Counted from the first letter of the stretch, positions 1 to 12,425 are shown. The stretch: DNA of 64,000 nt from Urophycis tenuis (GCA_036785325.1 JAXIVH010000012.1:4290057-4354056); one strand, 5' to 3'. Made by a program: numbers and translations. The notes: generated by a model from the sequence alone, not told the origin.

Positions 1-62
1 CGATGGGCTGAGTTAAGACGGTGTTAAACTTATCGCCACTTAGTCCAGTTTCTGCTGGAACC

Positions 63-89
<27 letters not shown>
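63..89. repeat. Poly(G) tract, 27 nt
   Basis: Uninterrupted. Confidence 0.95.
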
Positions 90-93
<4 letters not shown>

Positions 94-490
94 AACGAGG
101 TTCTGCTGGGGAGCTTCGCTCGCAGAACAGGAGTAAACACTTTGCACTCCGAGACGTTTACCTTCAACATGTTGTTTTTTTTATGTATCGATTCCAGAAT
201 GTAGTTTAACGTGCAAGCATTAATTGACATTTCATTTCGTCGCTATGAAAAATTCAAGAAATATGGAATGTGGATAAAAGCATCTTTCTCCTGTTTATCC
301 ATCTGGCGCCCCCATCAGGCGGTTCTGACGGGGGAGGGTCGTGTGTCTTTACTCGCTCCTGGCGAGGTGGGAAATTAACGTTTTGTCACGTGGTTGTCGA
401 CGGTCGACCACGAGTAGCTGACAGGCTCGTATTGATACAGAGCAAGGGCCATCGATTCCCAGAAGAAAAGCAACATGTATAACCACACAC

Positions 491-492
<2 letters not shown>
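90..492. other. No gene seen (90-492)
   Basis: Unique sequence between the first poly(G) and CA tracts. Short overlapping frames on both strands have no recognisable domain. Confidence 0.6.

Positions 493-536
<44 letters not shown>
493..536. repeat. (AC)22 microsatellite
   Basis: Perfect. Confidence 0.95.
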
Positions 537-538
<2 letters not shown>

Positions 539-3028
539 AAGTCATTCATACACAGCGGCTGAATGATGAGGCTGGATGGTATGAGGCAGCTACACCCAAC
601 CCAGAGTGTGTAGCTTAACGCCACATCACTGCAGCCGGGCCCCAGCGCCGCCAAGACATCGCTCCGAGTGCAGGGCGAGAAATGGACCAGAAGCAATGTC
701 TCAAACGGGGGGGGGGGAGCTGCCCTTGAGCAATGTGTGCACTGGGGAAAACGCGACGTCCAATCATCCGAGCCATTTTAAAGGAAGAAGGAAGGGAGTG
801 GTTTGTTTTTCTCTTGTGGGGCTGCAGTGTGTGATGGCCCTCCTCCCTGGCCCCTCATTAGGCAGAGCCCGCCACGCGCTGCCCTCTCCCGGGCTTCCAT
901 TAGGGCTCGCAGCCCCGGCCGCCGCTGCCCCGCAGCCAATCACATTAAAGACCCCCGCATGCACAGTCACCACGGAGCGGTGGTCTCTGCTGGTCATATT
1001 AATAACATTAAGAGGGCTGAAGCAGCACGAGACGTCTTGGTTGGGCTGTGAAGGTTTTCCCTTCATAACGGGACAGAGTCGGGCGGTCATTCACTCGAAC
1101 CCGAGATACGTGACAGTCTGAGCTGCTCCGGTGGTTTTCGTTTTGTTTTCGTGTCCTGTTGCAGTGTACTCACACACACTGTGGAATGAGTCTCGTGACA
1201 ACATGAACTTCACATGTAACGTTAGGGAACAGCAGCTAACTACAGGGGGTTACAGTTAGTGGTTAAAAAAGTGAGCTGCACACTAGGGTTAAGGTTGTTG
1301 CATGTCAACTGTATGCTGTCACAGGTAATAACATTGCTCATTACATGTGAAATGATAGGGAAGTTACAAGGACAGGAATGCAATGTCTTACCATGTTAAT
1401 CTTAAAAATTCAACTCAAAAGTGTTACCTAAAAGTTATCACAGCGTGTTTCACGATGACATAACTATCTTATGCAAGTCTTCATCCTCACTAATCTCTGT
1501 GAATAAAAACGTCAAACTTTGTGTCCGGGAGAGTTCAGGAAACAACAGAAAGGCAGTTTCAAAAAGGCTCTCATGCTCAGGCTGCTGTGATGTCAACACA
1601 TTAGTCTGAATACTAACAAGGATGTGTTTTCCCTGGAGACGCAGCGACAGAGCCCAGGGCTCTGACATAACACCGACATTGTCTGGAGCAGCTTCCACGA
1701 AACATTGATCCAGCGTCTTATGTAAGATTATTTAGCACAATTATCTCTGTTGTGTTTGATTCCCACTCACCTTATGTAATACCCACATGGATGCATAAGG
1801 ATATAGGGGCAGAGCGAATCCTTCCAGTGTAAAATATAGACCAAGTGTTGTTGTGGTGAAGAGACCACCAATGTGTCTGGCCAATGTTTCTACCACAAGT
1901 AAAGGCATTGGTCTCTCTAATAGTCCAGCTCATATCCTGCAGCTCTCCTGTACTTACACATGATATGTTGAGACAACAGCCATTTGCCGAAATATACCAG
2001 GGCTCATAAAATCTTCAGGTTTTCAGCAATTAATTCATAGTGTTGGCGATGGAAAAAATGTAATTACCTGTGAAGACACTCTTAACGAACGTTCTATCAC
2101 TTTATCCGCGGCACTAAATTAACAACCCAAAACATTGCATTGGACAATTGATTTTTGTATTATATTTTGTATCTTTTTGTGTGTGTGTGAGGGGGAAGGT
2201 GGATTATGGTCGGATTTGAAGCTTTGCTTGTGCGTTTCATAATCCGTCAGATAAAAACGCCACAAATTGGACAAGTCTGCTCCCGTCGTCAAACGTCAGG
2301 CTTCCCGCGCCTTGTGTGTTTCCATCTGACAGCTACACACGTTGTACAATTTACCTGCTTATACCTTCAGCCTGCAGCTGTCAGATCCGTCCTGCCTCCC
2401 TGCGCCTGCTGTTTACCCCTTGTTTAAGCTGCGTCAAGACGCCACTGTCTGGGAGGGGAGGGGAGGGGGGGCACTCCAGTCGAGATGGACAATAAAAGTG
2501 TAGAGAAATGAATGAAGACACAAGGAAGCGAGAAGGAGGCTGAATTAGACGTAAATAACGCAGATGAGTGGACAGGATGATGAAGCGCTGTGAGCTGACT
2601 GGGAGGAGAAGGAGGAGAAAACGCCCGTGGAAAAGGTTACACAACCTTGCTTGGTTGTGTAGCGTGAGATGAAACCTTCCACAGGAGAAGATGGAGCCGT
2701 TTCCCTGGCAGACTGGCAGCTGCTGAGTTCACCTCCGTGTCAAGGAGCAGGGAGTGAAACACCTGAGGAGGAATGTGTTACAGTATAGCGTGGTAATTAG
2801 GGATGGCAACAATTCTCTGTTTGGCCCTAATATCCTTTTTTCATCAATATACACCCGTATTAGATATATAGAAAATAAATCAAGACTTATTTCCGTTGCC
2901 TTGCTTGCGTTGCATGTGTAAAATTAAAGGGCTGGCCCCAAATAGTAAAATGCAGGAAGTATCCTTCATTGGTTTTGAATTTGAACTTTATGCATCGCTG
3001 TAAAACTTAACGTTGCTTTGCCTTTAAG
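537..3028. other. Unique DNA without recognised genes (537-3028)
   Basis: Apart from the regulatory-looking block at 820-1090, AT-rich unique sequence. Open frames up to 171 codons overlap on both strands and show no domain. Confidence 0.6.
820..1090. promoter_or_regulatory. GC-rich to AT-rich unique block, possible regulatory element
   Basis: A GC-rich half (about 840-945) leads into GCAGCCAATCACATTAAAG (CCAAT box) and TCATATTAATAACATTAAG. Overlapping open frames on both strands are short, lack a domain and disagree with each other, so coding is unlikely. Confidence 0.2.
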
Positions 3029-3166
3029 ATGGCCGGTGCGTTGGACGGGTCCTCGGTGGTGGGGTGCTCTTCAGGGGTTCTTCTTGTTACCATGTCTCTT
3101 AGCCCTCGTTTAGCCACGCAGGCTCTTAGCAAGCAGCAGCTCCGGCTGCGGCGCGGAGAAACATAA
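3029..3166 (+). CDS. Candidate 45-codon small ORF or 5' exon, unrecognised
   Basis: An ATG in a strong Kozak context (AAGATGG) opens a frame of 45 codons, starting MAGALDGSSVVGCSSG and ending in a basic QALSKQQLRLRRGET before TAA. I do not recognise the product. A second ATG (codon 22) starts MSLSPRLATQ. The stretch is more GC-rich and CpG-rich than the AT-rich DNA around it, and GCTAAC/GTTAGC-type sequence typical of fish 5' regions follows at 3270-3310. A pyrimidine-rich CTTTGCCTTTAAG precedes the ATG and could instead be a splice acceptor. No downstream exon is visible. It may be an upstream exon, a small peptide gene or chance. Confidence 0.22.
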   Translation: MAGALDGSSVVGCSSGVLLVTMSLSPRLATQALSKQQLRLRRGET

Positions 3167-3689
3167 GCTTACGTTTCTCAAGTGGTAATCCCCACTCACA
3201 CCCCTACGTTGTACCACTTTGACAAACAACAACGGAGCTGTCAAGACGTGCTGTCCCTGGGAGCCCTTTAAACTAACGATAGCCTGTTAGCTGGCTAAAT
3301 GCTAATCGTAACAAAGTGCTTTCATAGCTGATATCATTAGTTAGTTGTAATAAACGCCTCGGTAATAATCTGTTTTATTAAATAATGCTGGGGCACAGCA
3401 TCACAGGCATGACATGACAAACAGACAAGTCTGGCCATATTTTAACAGGCTTAGGTATAAAATTGTTAAAATATACCTTCAGAAACCTCACAATTACCGA
3501 AGCTGTAAACTTTGACGATGGTTATATTGTGACAGAAATGTGAAATGCTGCAGAAATCCTGCATTATTATTATCTGCTAGTTAACATAGCTAAATAAAAT
3601 ATGTATGATGCAAGTGCATTGTGAAAATATACATACATCTCATAACATAGAGACCATGCATCACATGTGATGGAATGTGACTTCCACTG
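3167..3689. other. AT-rich unique DNA (3167-3689)
   Basis: GTTAGCTGGCTAAATGCTAA at about 3288 is the type of sequence common near fish 5' ends. Nothing else recognised. Confidence 0.5.
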
Positions 3690-3830
3690 AAGTCTTAGCA
3701 GACACAGGTCATCACAGAGAGGGTAGGGTGGGGACACCTTGCATAAGGATACCTCTGGGTAGACCACTGGACACCACGGCATGGAACCCGCAACCTTTCA
3801 GCTGGGAGTTGGCCAGTCCGGCCACTGAAG
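3690..3830 (-). mobile_element. tRNA-headed SINE copy
   Basis: Minus-strand copy of the SINE family that recurs through this window. On the plus strand: tail TCTTAGCAGACA, body AGGTCATCACAGAGAGGGTA and head GGAACCCGCAACCTTTCAGC, i.e. tRNA-like B-box sequence when reversed. Diverged. Confidence 0.6.
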
Positions 3831-4064
3831 GCACGTGTGCAGTCTTTCAGTTCTGCTCCCCGCAACGCGTCCTCCCTGCTAACCCACGGGCTCCTCGCTC
3901 CCAGGCCAGGGAGGAAATGTGTCACTCTCTCTATTTAAAGAGGCTCCAGACATGCAGGCAGTGTGTTCAGAAAAAAACTAGGAGCTGGTTTGCATTTTCT
4001 GTTGTTGTTCTGTTTTTCTCTTTTTTTTGTCTTGTGCTCTTTGTTTACGTTTGCAAGAGGGGAG

Positions 4065-4260
4065 GGGCTGTGTTGGGGGTGAGAGAGACGGGGGGGGGAG
4101 AGAGAGAGAGAGAGAGAAGAGACAGAGAGAAGGGGGGCGTGAGTGATGGAGAAACAGAGAGAGAGAGAGAGAGTGAACACATGAGAGAGTGGAAGAGTGA
4201 TGAAGGAAGTGAGAGAAAGGAGGTGTGAGCGTGAGAGAGGAAGAGTGATGGAGGAAGACT
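4065..4260. repeat. Purine-rich GA tract
   Basis: Interrupted (GA)n and GGGG, more than 80% purine on the plus strand. Open frames here are Glu/Arg or Ser/Leu runs only. Confidence 0.8.
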
Positions 4261-4382
4261 ACGGGTTGGAAGCCCTCCTGCAGTCATTAGCTTCCTCACC
4301 AAATCCTACACAGCTAGCATCACATCACCCCTCTCTGCTCTCTCTCAGCACTGGTGCTCCCATCACAAACTGGAGGCAGAGC

Positions 4383-4430
4383 GAGGGAGGGAGGGAGGGA
4401 GGGAGGGAGGGAGGGAGGGAGGGAGGGAGA
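4383..4430. repeat. (GGGA)12 microsatellite
   Basis: Perfect GGGA units, all purine on one strand. Confidence 0.92.
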
Positions 4431-4514
4431 CTAGGGGGCCAGATAGAGAGAAGGGAAGCACACATACCAGTGCACACTCACATCACCACACACACAACCA
4501 GAGAGCTGAGAGAG

Positions 4515-4649
<135 letters not shown>

Positions 4650-5612
4650 CCAGAGATGGACAGAATAACATCTGATTAAAAATGCGTCCAAATGTCTTGT
4701 AATGTTGTTGGGCTTTTCTGTTTTCCCATGTCATTGATATTTTTTATGTTATCAATGTTATTGAATATGTTGGTCAATAGCATTGGCTACGTTAAATGTC
4801 TCTTCCTCCTCATCTGTTATTACTACCAGTAGTACTGCTAGAGCAGTGTTTGTCAGTGTTCTCAGTGGCCGTGTCAGTCTTGTGTTCATCACTTGTTTCA
4901 ATGTGTTTGTGTGTAGTTGTCTCCTGCTTGGTCTTATTCAATCAATGCCATTGACTCCACACAATGATTATCTTCACACTGGCTTTAACGCATGAGACAA
5001 CACGGGCTTAGTACTAATCTGTCACCATTAAGGTGTTTTAATGTGCCACTCAAATCTCCAACACCAAACCTAATATCATTTATGACTCTTACATTGAATT
5101 ATATCTAATAATTGTTTTATAATAGTATTAATACATTCATAATATACAACATATGATAGTATTGGTAATACATCTAATAATATACAATAATGTACTCCTC
5201 ATATATCTAATATTAATATCTGATAATATAATGATATATACTAATCATATATCTAATATTAATACCTAAAAATAAGTCTATAATAATGATTATTCTAAAC
5301 ACATTTTTAATATTAATATCTAATGAACATAGTCTGTAATGAAGCCGGGCAAAGAAAATTAAATGAATGAGTCATTAACTTATGGTCAAAAGTCAAGTAA
5401 TATCCAGTAATGTGAGGAAGTGGACAACAAGGCGCGGATATCGACCAATGGGTTTGGGTCTGCTAAGTAGGAATTAGCATGGAGGGCGAGGGGGCGGAGT
5501 CTACGCACAGCCATTTAATTACTTCTAACTGGACACTGCAAGCCCTCTTTAAGACCAGGAAACCTGGGCAGTGGCAGTTCAGTCTGTGGGATACGTTGAC
5601 TTTCTCTGTGTT

Positions 5613-5682
5613 CACGCACACACGCACACACACACACGCACACGCACGCACACGCACACACACACACACAAACACACACGCA
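5613..5682. repeat. (CA)n/(CG) microsatellite
   Basis: CA repeats with CG interruptions. Confidence 0.88.
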
Positions 5683-6075
5683 CGAGGCAGGCAGGCATGC
5701 GATAATTGGCCCGTGATGACCACAACACCAGCAGGAGGAGAGAGAGCCATGCAGGCCGCTGTGAAAACACAGACCTTTAATTGTCATTGGTCAAGACTCA
5801 ATCAGCAGCCATTGATTGCAGCTGATTGCGCTTCTGGGTGCTGAAGAAGCGAGGGAAGCGAGGTCGCCCTCGCCGCGGTCTGCACCGCGGCGTCGCTAAC
5901 AAACTACCAACATTATTCCATAACAGGTTCGGTGAGGCTGGCGGTGGGGACATGCACGTCCCGGCTGCTCCTCACCGCCTGCCCGCAGGTGATTGGTCGT
6001 CCCTTCGTTGTTCAAACAAGCTAGCTTTGGGGAATTCATGAGAGTGTTCACAATTACATTCAGCCGCTCAGTCTT

Positions 6076-6160
6076 TTAGTCTTTTAGCAGACACTTCTGT
6101 TCCAAGGGTTTTGTAAGTGTGGGTGAACAATCAAAGCTTGCAATCAATATTAGAGCAGCT
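6076..6160 (-). mobile_element. SINE tail fragment
   Basis: CTTTTAGCAGACACTTCTGT resembles the SINE tail. It continues into AACAATCAAAGCTTGCAATC, shared with the fragment at 20433-20490 with one mismatch, so both are the same sub-variant. Confidence 0.5.
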
Positions 6161-7028
6161 ACAAAATTTAGGTGTGAAATATAAAGCAGCAGTCAAGAGG
6201 GATAGCTGGAGGAATGGAGGAGCACTCAGGAATCAGCCGCGGTTAAACAAGGAAAACACTCAACAGACGCTGCTACACTGCCAAGTTTTGTGGGATACAA
6301 TTGATTTGTACGGTTATAGTCCGAAAACGTCTTTATTCATTGTTGTTGTTTCAAACCCCTGACGATACAGAAACATAAGTAAAGATACATGGACAGAATA
6401 ATCATTCTTGTCTGCTGTCCCTAATATGTGGCTGAGAATCTCTCTGAAACTGTTTCATCTTTTTTTTTTTTTTTTCTCTCACAAAAAGATCATGTTGTAT
6501 CAACATTATGAAGGAAAAGGAACTGATAACCTTTCTAAAAAAAAAACTAACAGAAATCCATAACCAACAATAAGAACATCCGTGTGCTGAGAATTAGGCG
6601 AGACCGGCCTTCCCTTTCAGATGTTCCTCAAAACGTCCCTTGGTGGGCCGGCATGAAGGTAGCATTGGTAATCAATATAATTCAAACTCCATTCCTGCCG
6701 CGGCTCTATGGGAAAGCATTGTGTCCCCACCAGTTATTTGTCATTCCTGTTACGGACGGAGCTCCAGCCAACACAATGTGGCAGATTCTCAATAGAAGAC
6801 AGACCACGGCGTCAACATAAATAAATACAGCGTTTCCTCGCCGGTCATCAGGCAAGGAGGGAACCAACAATACGGCCCCGCCCCCCTCAGACTGGGAAAT
6901 GAAAGAGATGGATCAAAAACATGCATAATGTCTCAAAGAGGAAGCGAGTCCATCTACACTGGCTGGGAATAAAAGCCATATTTGAGCTGCTTTATTGTGA
7001 ATCCAAATAGCGTATTGGTGGGCCGGGT

Positions 7029-7043
7029 GGGGGGGGGGGGGGG
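7029..7043. repeat. Poly(G) tract, 15 nt
   Basis: Uninterrupted. Confidence 0.9.
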
Positions 7044-7844
7044 CGCACTACTGCCAATGGGATATATCAGGGGAACACAGAGAGGAAAACATCTGGCCTC
7101 CAAAATTTTAATTAGATGCACCTCTGGGAATCCCCTCACCCCAGGTACTGGGGATTTGTTATTCTTGTGGACCACCTGACACTATTATGCGAAAAGCTCA
7201 CTCACTTAAAGGGAAATAAACCACTCATTGAATATTTAATATCCATGTATAATGTATCCCATATAGACAGGACGGTCTGGAGAATACTAAATGTTTCATG
7301 ACTCAAATAGTCTCTCTCATTGAGAGAAAAAGCAGGCAAAAGTTCTGAATTACAAAATGCAAAACTACGGCGCATGGGTCTGCACAACCTCGCAGCAGAT
7401 TGGGCCGGAGAGGTGCTGAACACAAAGGGTGAAAGCTAAACATAATGGAGATCTGTTGTGGGCCAGGAAGTTGTTTGAGTAAACAGCCTTTGGATGTCAT
7501 TGCTGCTTCCCCTGATGTGCCTTTTGATGCAGCAGTTTTATTTTTAGACTTTAATACAATCACTGGTTGCAGTTTGAGCTGATCCTGTGAGCACAGTCGC
7601 AGCACGCTGTTCATTTGAGTGGAGCCTCGTCTCTAAATAAATGAGTGCTTTCCATAATTGGATGGGCATCTCACATCGCCTCTTCATCGTCTAATTGAAT
7701 GCTTCTGTATTGTGTATTATTTTAGCCCTATGATTTCTGTGTATGTAATGTAGTTCATGCACGCAAATCATTACATAACCTAATGAGAGTGTTTGGACAC
7801 AAGGCCACAACGTACACGTATAAAATTAAGAAGGCAGATGAAGT

Positions 7845-8055
7845 TCTGTCCATCTATCCATCTCAATCCATCTCTGTCTATTTGTGTGTGCCTGTCTGTC
7901 TTGTTGCCCATTCAACCACCTAGCTGCTTTTATTTCACTCTATGCATCTCTCTTTCCCTCCCTCTCTGTCTGCCTCTATCTGTTTATCTATCCATCCAAT
8001 AGATATATTTATCCATCCATCCATCCGCTTACATTTCTGTCTATCAATCTATCGA

Positions 8056-8110
<55 letters not shown>
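7845..8110. repeat. Degenerate (TCCA)n/(TCTA)n leading into (TC)26
   Basis: Loose TCCATC/TCTGTC units, then a perfect TC tract at 8059-8110. Confidence 0.85.
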
Positions 8111-8113
<3 letters not shown>

Positions 8114-8657
8114 CAACTCCTGCCAGTCAAGTGTTCTAGTATAGGTTCATATTTACACAGATAGGCGAACGCAAATCCCTTGTTAGTGATGTGTGGGGCC
8201 AGATGGAATGTGTGGCTGTAATTCTCTGACTTGTAGAAATGGGGTCAAAAGATGAACCGCTGTAGTAGAAAGACACGACTCAATGTTGTCTAAACAATAT
8301 AACACTCACTAAATATATCCACTTGAATTGTAGCAGCGACGTACGTTAAAGTCAAACAAGGAGACAAAAGGTCGAGGATCTCCCTCGGTGAAGGGACTAA
8401 ATAACATCTTGTTTACATATTTATTATTTATTTGCATATTTACTGTCAAGTCAGACAGAGTGAAGCAGACGTGGTGAGTTAAGGATCATGACTCTGTTAT
8501 AAAGCATTGATGATGACTGTCACGTCGTAAAAGCCATTACAAAGGCCAGATGGTAACTCGGTGCAGCTGAATCGGCCCACATCTGGACTGATATTAGCAG
8601 GAGATAAATTACTGGCGGCTCCGTTCGCTGGAGACACAAAATGTGTTTCCCCACAGT

Positions 8658-8790
8658 GACATCACAAGTAGGAGGGTCTGCCCAGATGTTACCATACATT
8701 GGGCCGACGCTTGCTCCCAGCGGCCCGTACCAACCGGGAGGGTGAGCTCTCCTGTAATGCGTCTGGGTGGACACTCCTACTTGTGGTGTC
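8658..8790. repeat. Imperfect inverted repeat, 26-bp arms
   Basis: GACATCACAAGTAGGAGGGT (8658) pairs with the reverse complement at 8765-8790, about 22 of 26 matching. Another perfect 13-bp pair, CCAGCTGGTGGCA, lies at 8830-8842 and 8943-8955. Could be a decayed MITE. Confidence 0.6.
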
Positions 8791-9571
8791 GCTGGAGGGA
8801 GGATTTTGAAATGGCTTGCGATCAACGTCCCAGCTGGTGGCAAGATTGGACCACTTTGAGATGCGATCTCTTGAGTGTGCAGTAATGCAGTTAGCTGCTC
8901 TGAGCTGGGGTAGAACCATCCAGTCTTTTCTGGTGACTATCATGCCACCAGCTGGTCATAACCTCTTCACTGTTGATCTGCACAGATCTTCACCCTGACC
9001 TGGTAACCATGCTATCCACACCAAAGCCTTACCTAAACCATTGTTAATTGTAAGCCTAAACTTCACCATTCCTACCATTGTACCTGGAGTTACCTGATGC
9101 ACACACACTCCCAACAAAACCACCTACAAAACCGAGTTTGAGATAAAGCCATGTTTCCAAAAATGTGAGCTATGACCACTCTGGTGTTCAGTGATGGGAG
9201 GGTGGTTGCGGAAGCAATGCATCATGGGAATAGCACTGTTAAAAACTCCTTATAGTTTTACCAATTCTTGCCGAGGGCCAGGTGGAGTGAAACAATGTGA
9301 TTGACCTTGGTAAACAACTCTACTTATTATTTTTATTGAAAGCTATAACAGCATACAGTAATGGCTTTTTGACAAAGTCGTACTCCCACTGAAGACTACG
9401 ACAATAGAAATCTGTACAATGAAAAAATTGTCATTTAGCACAAACATATGGGTCCTCTTTAGTTAGAATAATTATATGAATTTGGATGATTTTAACCTTG
9501 GTCAAAACGGGTCCTTCATCTTAAAACACCCCCATACACACTGCAGCTACAAACCATTCGCCTACAGCACC

Positions 9572-9589
9572 AAAAAAAAAAAAAAAAAA
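9572..9589. repeat. Poly(A), 18 nt
   Basis: Uninterrupted. No retrotransposed sequence recognised beside it. Confidence 0.9.
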
Positions 9590-10074
9590 GCAGAATCTGA
9601 AAAATTGCTCATTCTTTCAAGAACAGATGGTGAATTCACCAACGGCCGGTACCCTGGGAGCATAACAAGGGCTCCAGGCATCAATTGGCTGTCCCTTCAA
9701 ACCTGCCCCTGTTTGTGAGGCCTTTCTCGTATTTAGTTCACACGTTGTCCCGCTTCATTTTCTCAAGGAACCCTCTGACCTGCTTTCATCTGAAGGTGTC
9801 CGCCTGTGTGGACGACTTACTGAAGCCGCCCGCCGCTGCCCTCCCAGCGCCCGTCTCCACACCTCGCTGCCACTGCTGTGGTCTCTCTTTGGATCCGCGT
9901 GCCTCCACACGCTCCCGTCTCTCCCCGGCCGGTGGGCCCGGCTCCCGCGGCTGCGGCCCGCCTTGATGTTCTCAGTGATCAGTGGACCTCTGGGCTGAAG
10001 CCCGGCGGGTGTGGGTCTCACCTGGTGGGGACGAGGGCTGAGATGAGTGGCCCGTCCTCTGAACCGGAGAACCA

Positions 10075-10097
10075 CCCCCCCCCCCCCCCCGGGGGGG
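10075..10097. repeat. C16-G7 homopolymer junction
   Basis: A run of 16 C followed directly by 7 G. The central CCCCCCCGGGGGGG part is self-complementary. Confidence 0.9.
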
Positions 10098-10340
10098 CGA
10101 GCCAGGAACAGGCACTCGGGGTGGACGTGACGCCGCGCCTCGCAAACCACCTTCCTTCGTCGCCGCCGTCATCCCAGTCATCAGCCTCCTCCTCCTCATC
10201 ATCACCACCACCAGCGCTGACGTCCTCCTCCTCCGCCGACTCCAGCACTCTGCTCGGGCCGCCGGACAAGCTGTCGCTCTCCTCCTCAGAGCCTCGCCCC
10301 CACGCAGACAGGGGGACTTGAACCCGGAAGCTTCGGCTGG

Positions 10341-10372
10341 GACCGCACCACCCGCACCACCCGCACCACCCG
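10341..10372. repeat. 9-bp ACCACCCGC tandem repeat
   Basis: Three and a half copies of ACCACCCGC/A. Confidence 0.75.
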
Positions 10373-10999
10373 AACCACCACGAGGAGACGTCTCCTCTGC
10401 CCTCCGTCTGCTGAGCCCCCAGGCTTCCACCGGTGCAGAGACGAAGTGACGCATACGTTCTCTGTTCTTCGCTCATGCTGCAGACATCCTTGTGTTCGAG
10501 CCGTCAGGGTCAGGCAGCAGAGCACACACTGGAAAACAAGAACGCTAGAAAATTATATTTTCAAACTTGTTTTCAAAAGAAAACAACGCCGTCAATATTG
10601 TGGTCGATAATCATCGCATTTACATCTGGATCGTTGGTTACGAGTTCAAGGAAAACCTTTCTCCTTTCTTCACTCACATCGAGCCACGCACGCCCCGGAG
10701 AGACGACCCTTGGCCTGGCAGTAATCAAATCGACAATCAAGATAGCAGCTTTAAAAAAAAAAAAAGTTTCCACAAAACAAATGGGCAGTGTGCTAGCTAG
10801 CTAGCCGCAGGAATAAGTAAAGGTTAGCAATTTGAATTATTTGTTTTCTATTGTTAGCTGAACTCAAGCCAGGTATCCCCCCTCCTCCCACTCCTCCCCT
10901 GTATTGTAAAATATCACACAATTATTTCCACCCAACGGTTCCACGCGTAAGCAAATGTCGATGACCTAAGAGGTGCTCCACGCCGCGCGGCATGTTCAG

Positions 11000-11130
11000 C
11001 GAAACCGAGAGAGAGCTGCCGCCTCAGTCCCAGCTCGGGGAGAGTCTCGTTCCCCGGCTGACCTTTGGAGTCAGCAGCTGAGATTTATCACGCAGCTGAT
11101 GGGACGCATATAGGCAGCATTAATTCTGTC
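11000..11130. promoter_or_regulatory. Unique block with E-box and homeodomain-like cores
   Basis: GATTTATCACGCAGCTGATG combines a TTTAT-type posterior homeodomain core with a CAGCTG E-box. It is followed by GGCAGCATTAATTC. Not repetitive, non-coding. Weak evidence. Confidence 0.18.
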
Positions 11131-11189
11131 TCGTCCCCAACAACACTCTGCAGTCCTGGCTAACAACTTCTAGCTACTGCTCCCATCTG

Positions 11190-11317
11190 CGTGTGTGTGT
11201 GCGTGTGTGTGTGGTGTGTGTGCGTGTGAGCATGTGCGTGCGTGTGTGTGTGTGCCCATGTGCATGAGAGAGAATGTGTGTAGGTTTCTGCATGTGTCTG
11301 TTTATGATTGTGTGATT

Positions 11318-11348
<31 letters not shown>

Positions 11349-11370
11349 CTAGGTGTGCATCTGTATGTGT
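11190..11370. repeat. (GT)n-rich tract
   Basis: Interrupted GT with GC and AT insertions. A similar, more diverged tract runs 11490-11730. Confidence 0.85.
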
Positions 11371-11380
11371 GCACAAGTGA

Positions 11381-11480
11381 AGTTTATTTATATGTTTCAC
11401 AGACACAAGTCACATAGTGCTTTATAACAGAACATAATATAATAAAGCACAGACACATAGACTCTATAACAGAACAATCG
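11381..11480. mobile_element. Fragment of a 'TTTATTTATATAGCAC...AGTGCTTTA' dispersed repeat
   Basis: AAGTTTATTTATATGTTTCA and ATAGTGCTTTATAACAGAAC resemble a widespread fish repeat end. CATAGACTCTATAACAGAACA partly repeats the second motif. Weak. Confidence 0.35.
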
Positions 11481-12189
11481 TAGGGCTACACGTGTGTGTG
11501 TCTGTCTTTGTGCAAATGCATGCATGTGTGTATCTGTATGACTGTGTGTGGCTGTGTATCTGTCATTTTATGTGTGTTTGCGTGCGCCTAGATGTTGATG
11601 TATGTGTGTGCGTGCGTGCGTGTGTACACATGCATGCAGGCTTATGCATGTGTGTATCTGTGAGTGTGTATGCACGTGTATCCGTGTGAGTATGGATCTG
11701 TGCGTGTGCGTGCACATGTATGTTTATGTATGCATGATCTTCCCCTCCAGAGGTTCTCTCATCACGTGTTTCAGTCAAATTAAACAATGATAATTAATTA
11801 CTTGTCTTTGTGCCTCAATCCCCCCCCCAGCCCCTCCGACACACACACACACACACACAATAACACAGTCAAACACATGTTCTCTGACGCCTTCATCAAG
11901 TCCTCGCCATGGTTCCTCCTGTGGCAGCAATAGTAATGACAATGATGGGAAGGCGCTGGCTGTGATTCCACTGAACACAACTCATCACTGCGTTTCCTAA
12001 TCACGTGCGACTCTCGGTGGATTACTACTGCGCTTGATGGACCGCATCATTAATATCGGGGAGACGCCAACATTCTGCTGGGATTCATAAACAATTACCC
12101 GATCAATCAGAACAGAAGTGTGTTCTGATTCACGACACAGTTCTGTGAATAATAATCAGAGAAGTGGCACTGCCATGCCACCGTTTACG

Positions 12190-12425
12190 ACCAATTACAG
12201 TTGAATTACCTTTCAATTACTACGCAATAATTTCAATTACTACTGAATCATTTCAATTACTACTGAATCATTTCAATTACTAATGAATCATTTAAATCAC
12301 AACTGAATCATTTTAATTACAACTGAATCCTTTTAATTACGACTGAATCATTTTAATTACTACTGAGTCCTTTCGATTCCGATTGAATCCTTTCAATTAC
12401 TGTTGAATCCTTTGAATTCTACTGT
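12190..12425. repeat. 20-bp AT-rich minisatellite, about 11 copies
   Basis: Unit TTTCAATTACTACTGAATCA, becoming more diverged towards both ends. Confidence 0.88.

Larger units (their letters stand above)
8111..9759. other. Unique DNA (8111-9759)
   Basis: Contains the inverted repeats listed at 8658 and the A18 run. No exon recognised. Confidence 0.55.
9760..10480. other. GC-rich block with open frames on both strands
   Basis: This 700-bp stretch is far more GC- and CpG-rich than its flanks. On the plus strand an ATG at 10044 (GAGATGAGTGG) opens a Ser/Pro-rich frame to about 10321. On the minus strand a 152-codon frame (10476-10018) is acidic in its middle (EEEEADDWDD). Both cover the same SSSP/DEEE-type low-complexity codons, and both cross a C16G7 tract at 10075-10097. 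That tract is a poor sign for a conserved protein. I recognise no domain on either strand. It could be a CpG-island-like promoter, a divergent exon or compositional chance. Confidence 0.3.
10481..12189. other. Unique DNA and GT-rich tracts (10481-12189)
   Basis: A 10-bp perfect hairpin AATCAGAACA/TGTTCTGATT occurs at 12105-12130 with a 6-nt loop. No gene recognised. Confidence 0.5.

Noticed and set aside
2801..2860. A third hAT end (TTAGGGATGGCAAC)
   Set aside because: Only a partial match to the terminal motif; no opposite end or 8-bp duplication found.
9878..10476. A real protein-coding exon in the GC-rich block
   Set aside because: Frames are open on both strands, interrupted by a C16G7 tract, with no domain. 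Kept only as a low-confidence block.
12105..12130. Steroid receptor response element (GAACA..TGTTC)
   Set aside because: The spacer is 6 nt instead of the required 3 nt; more likely a chance hairpin.
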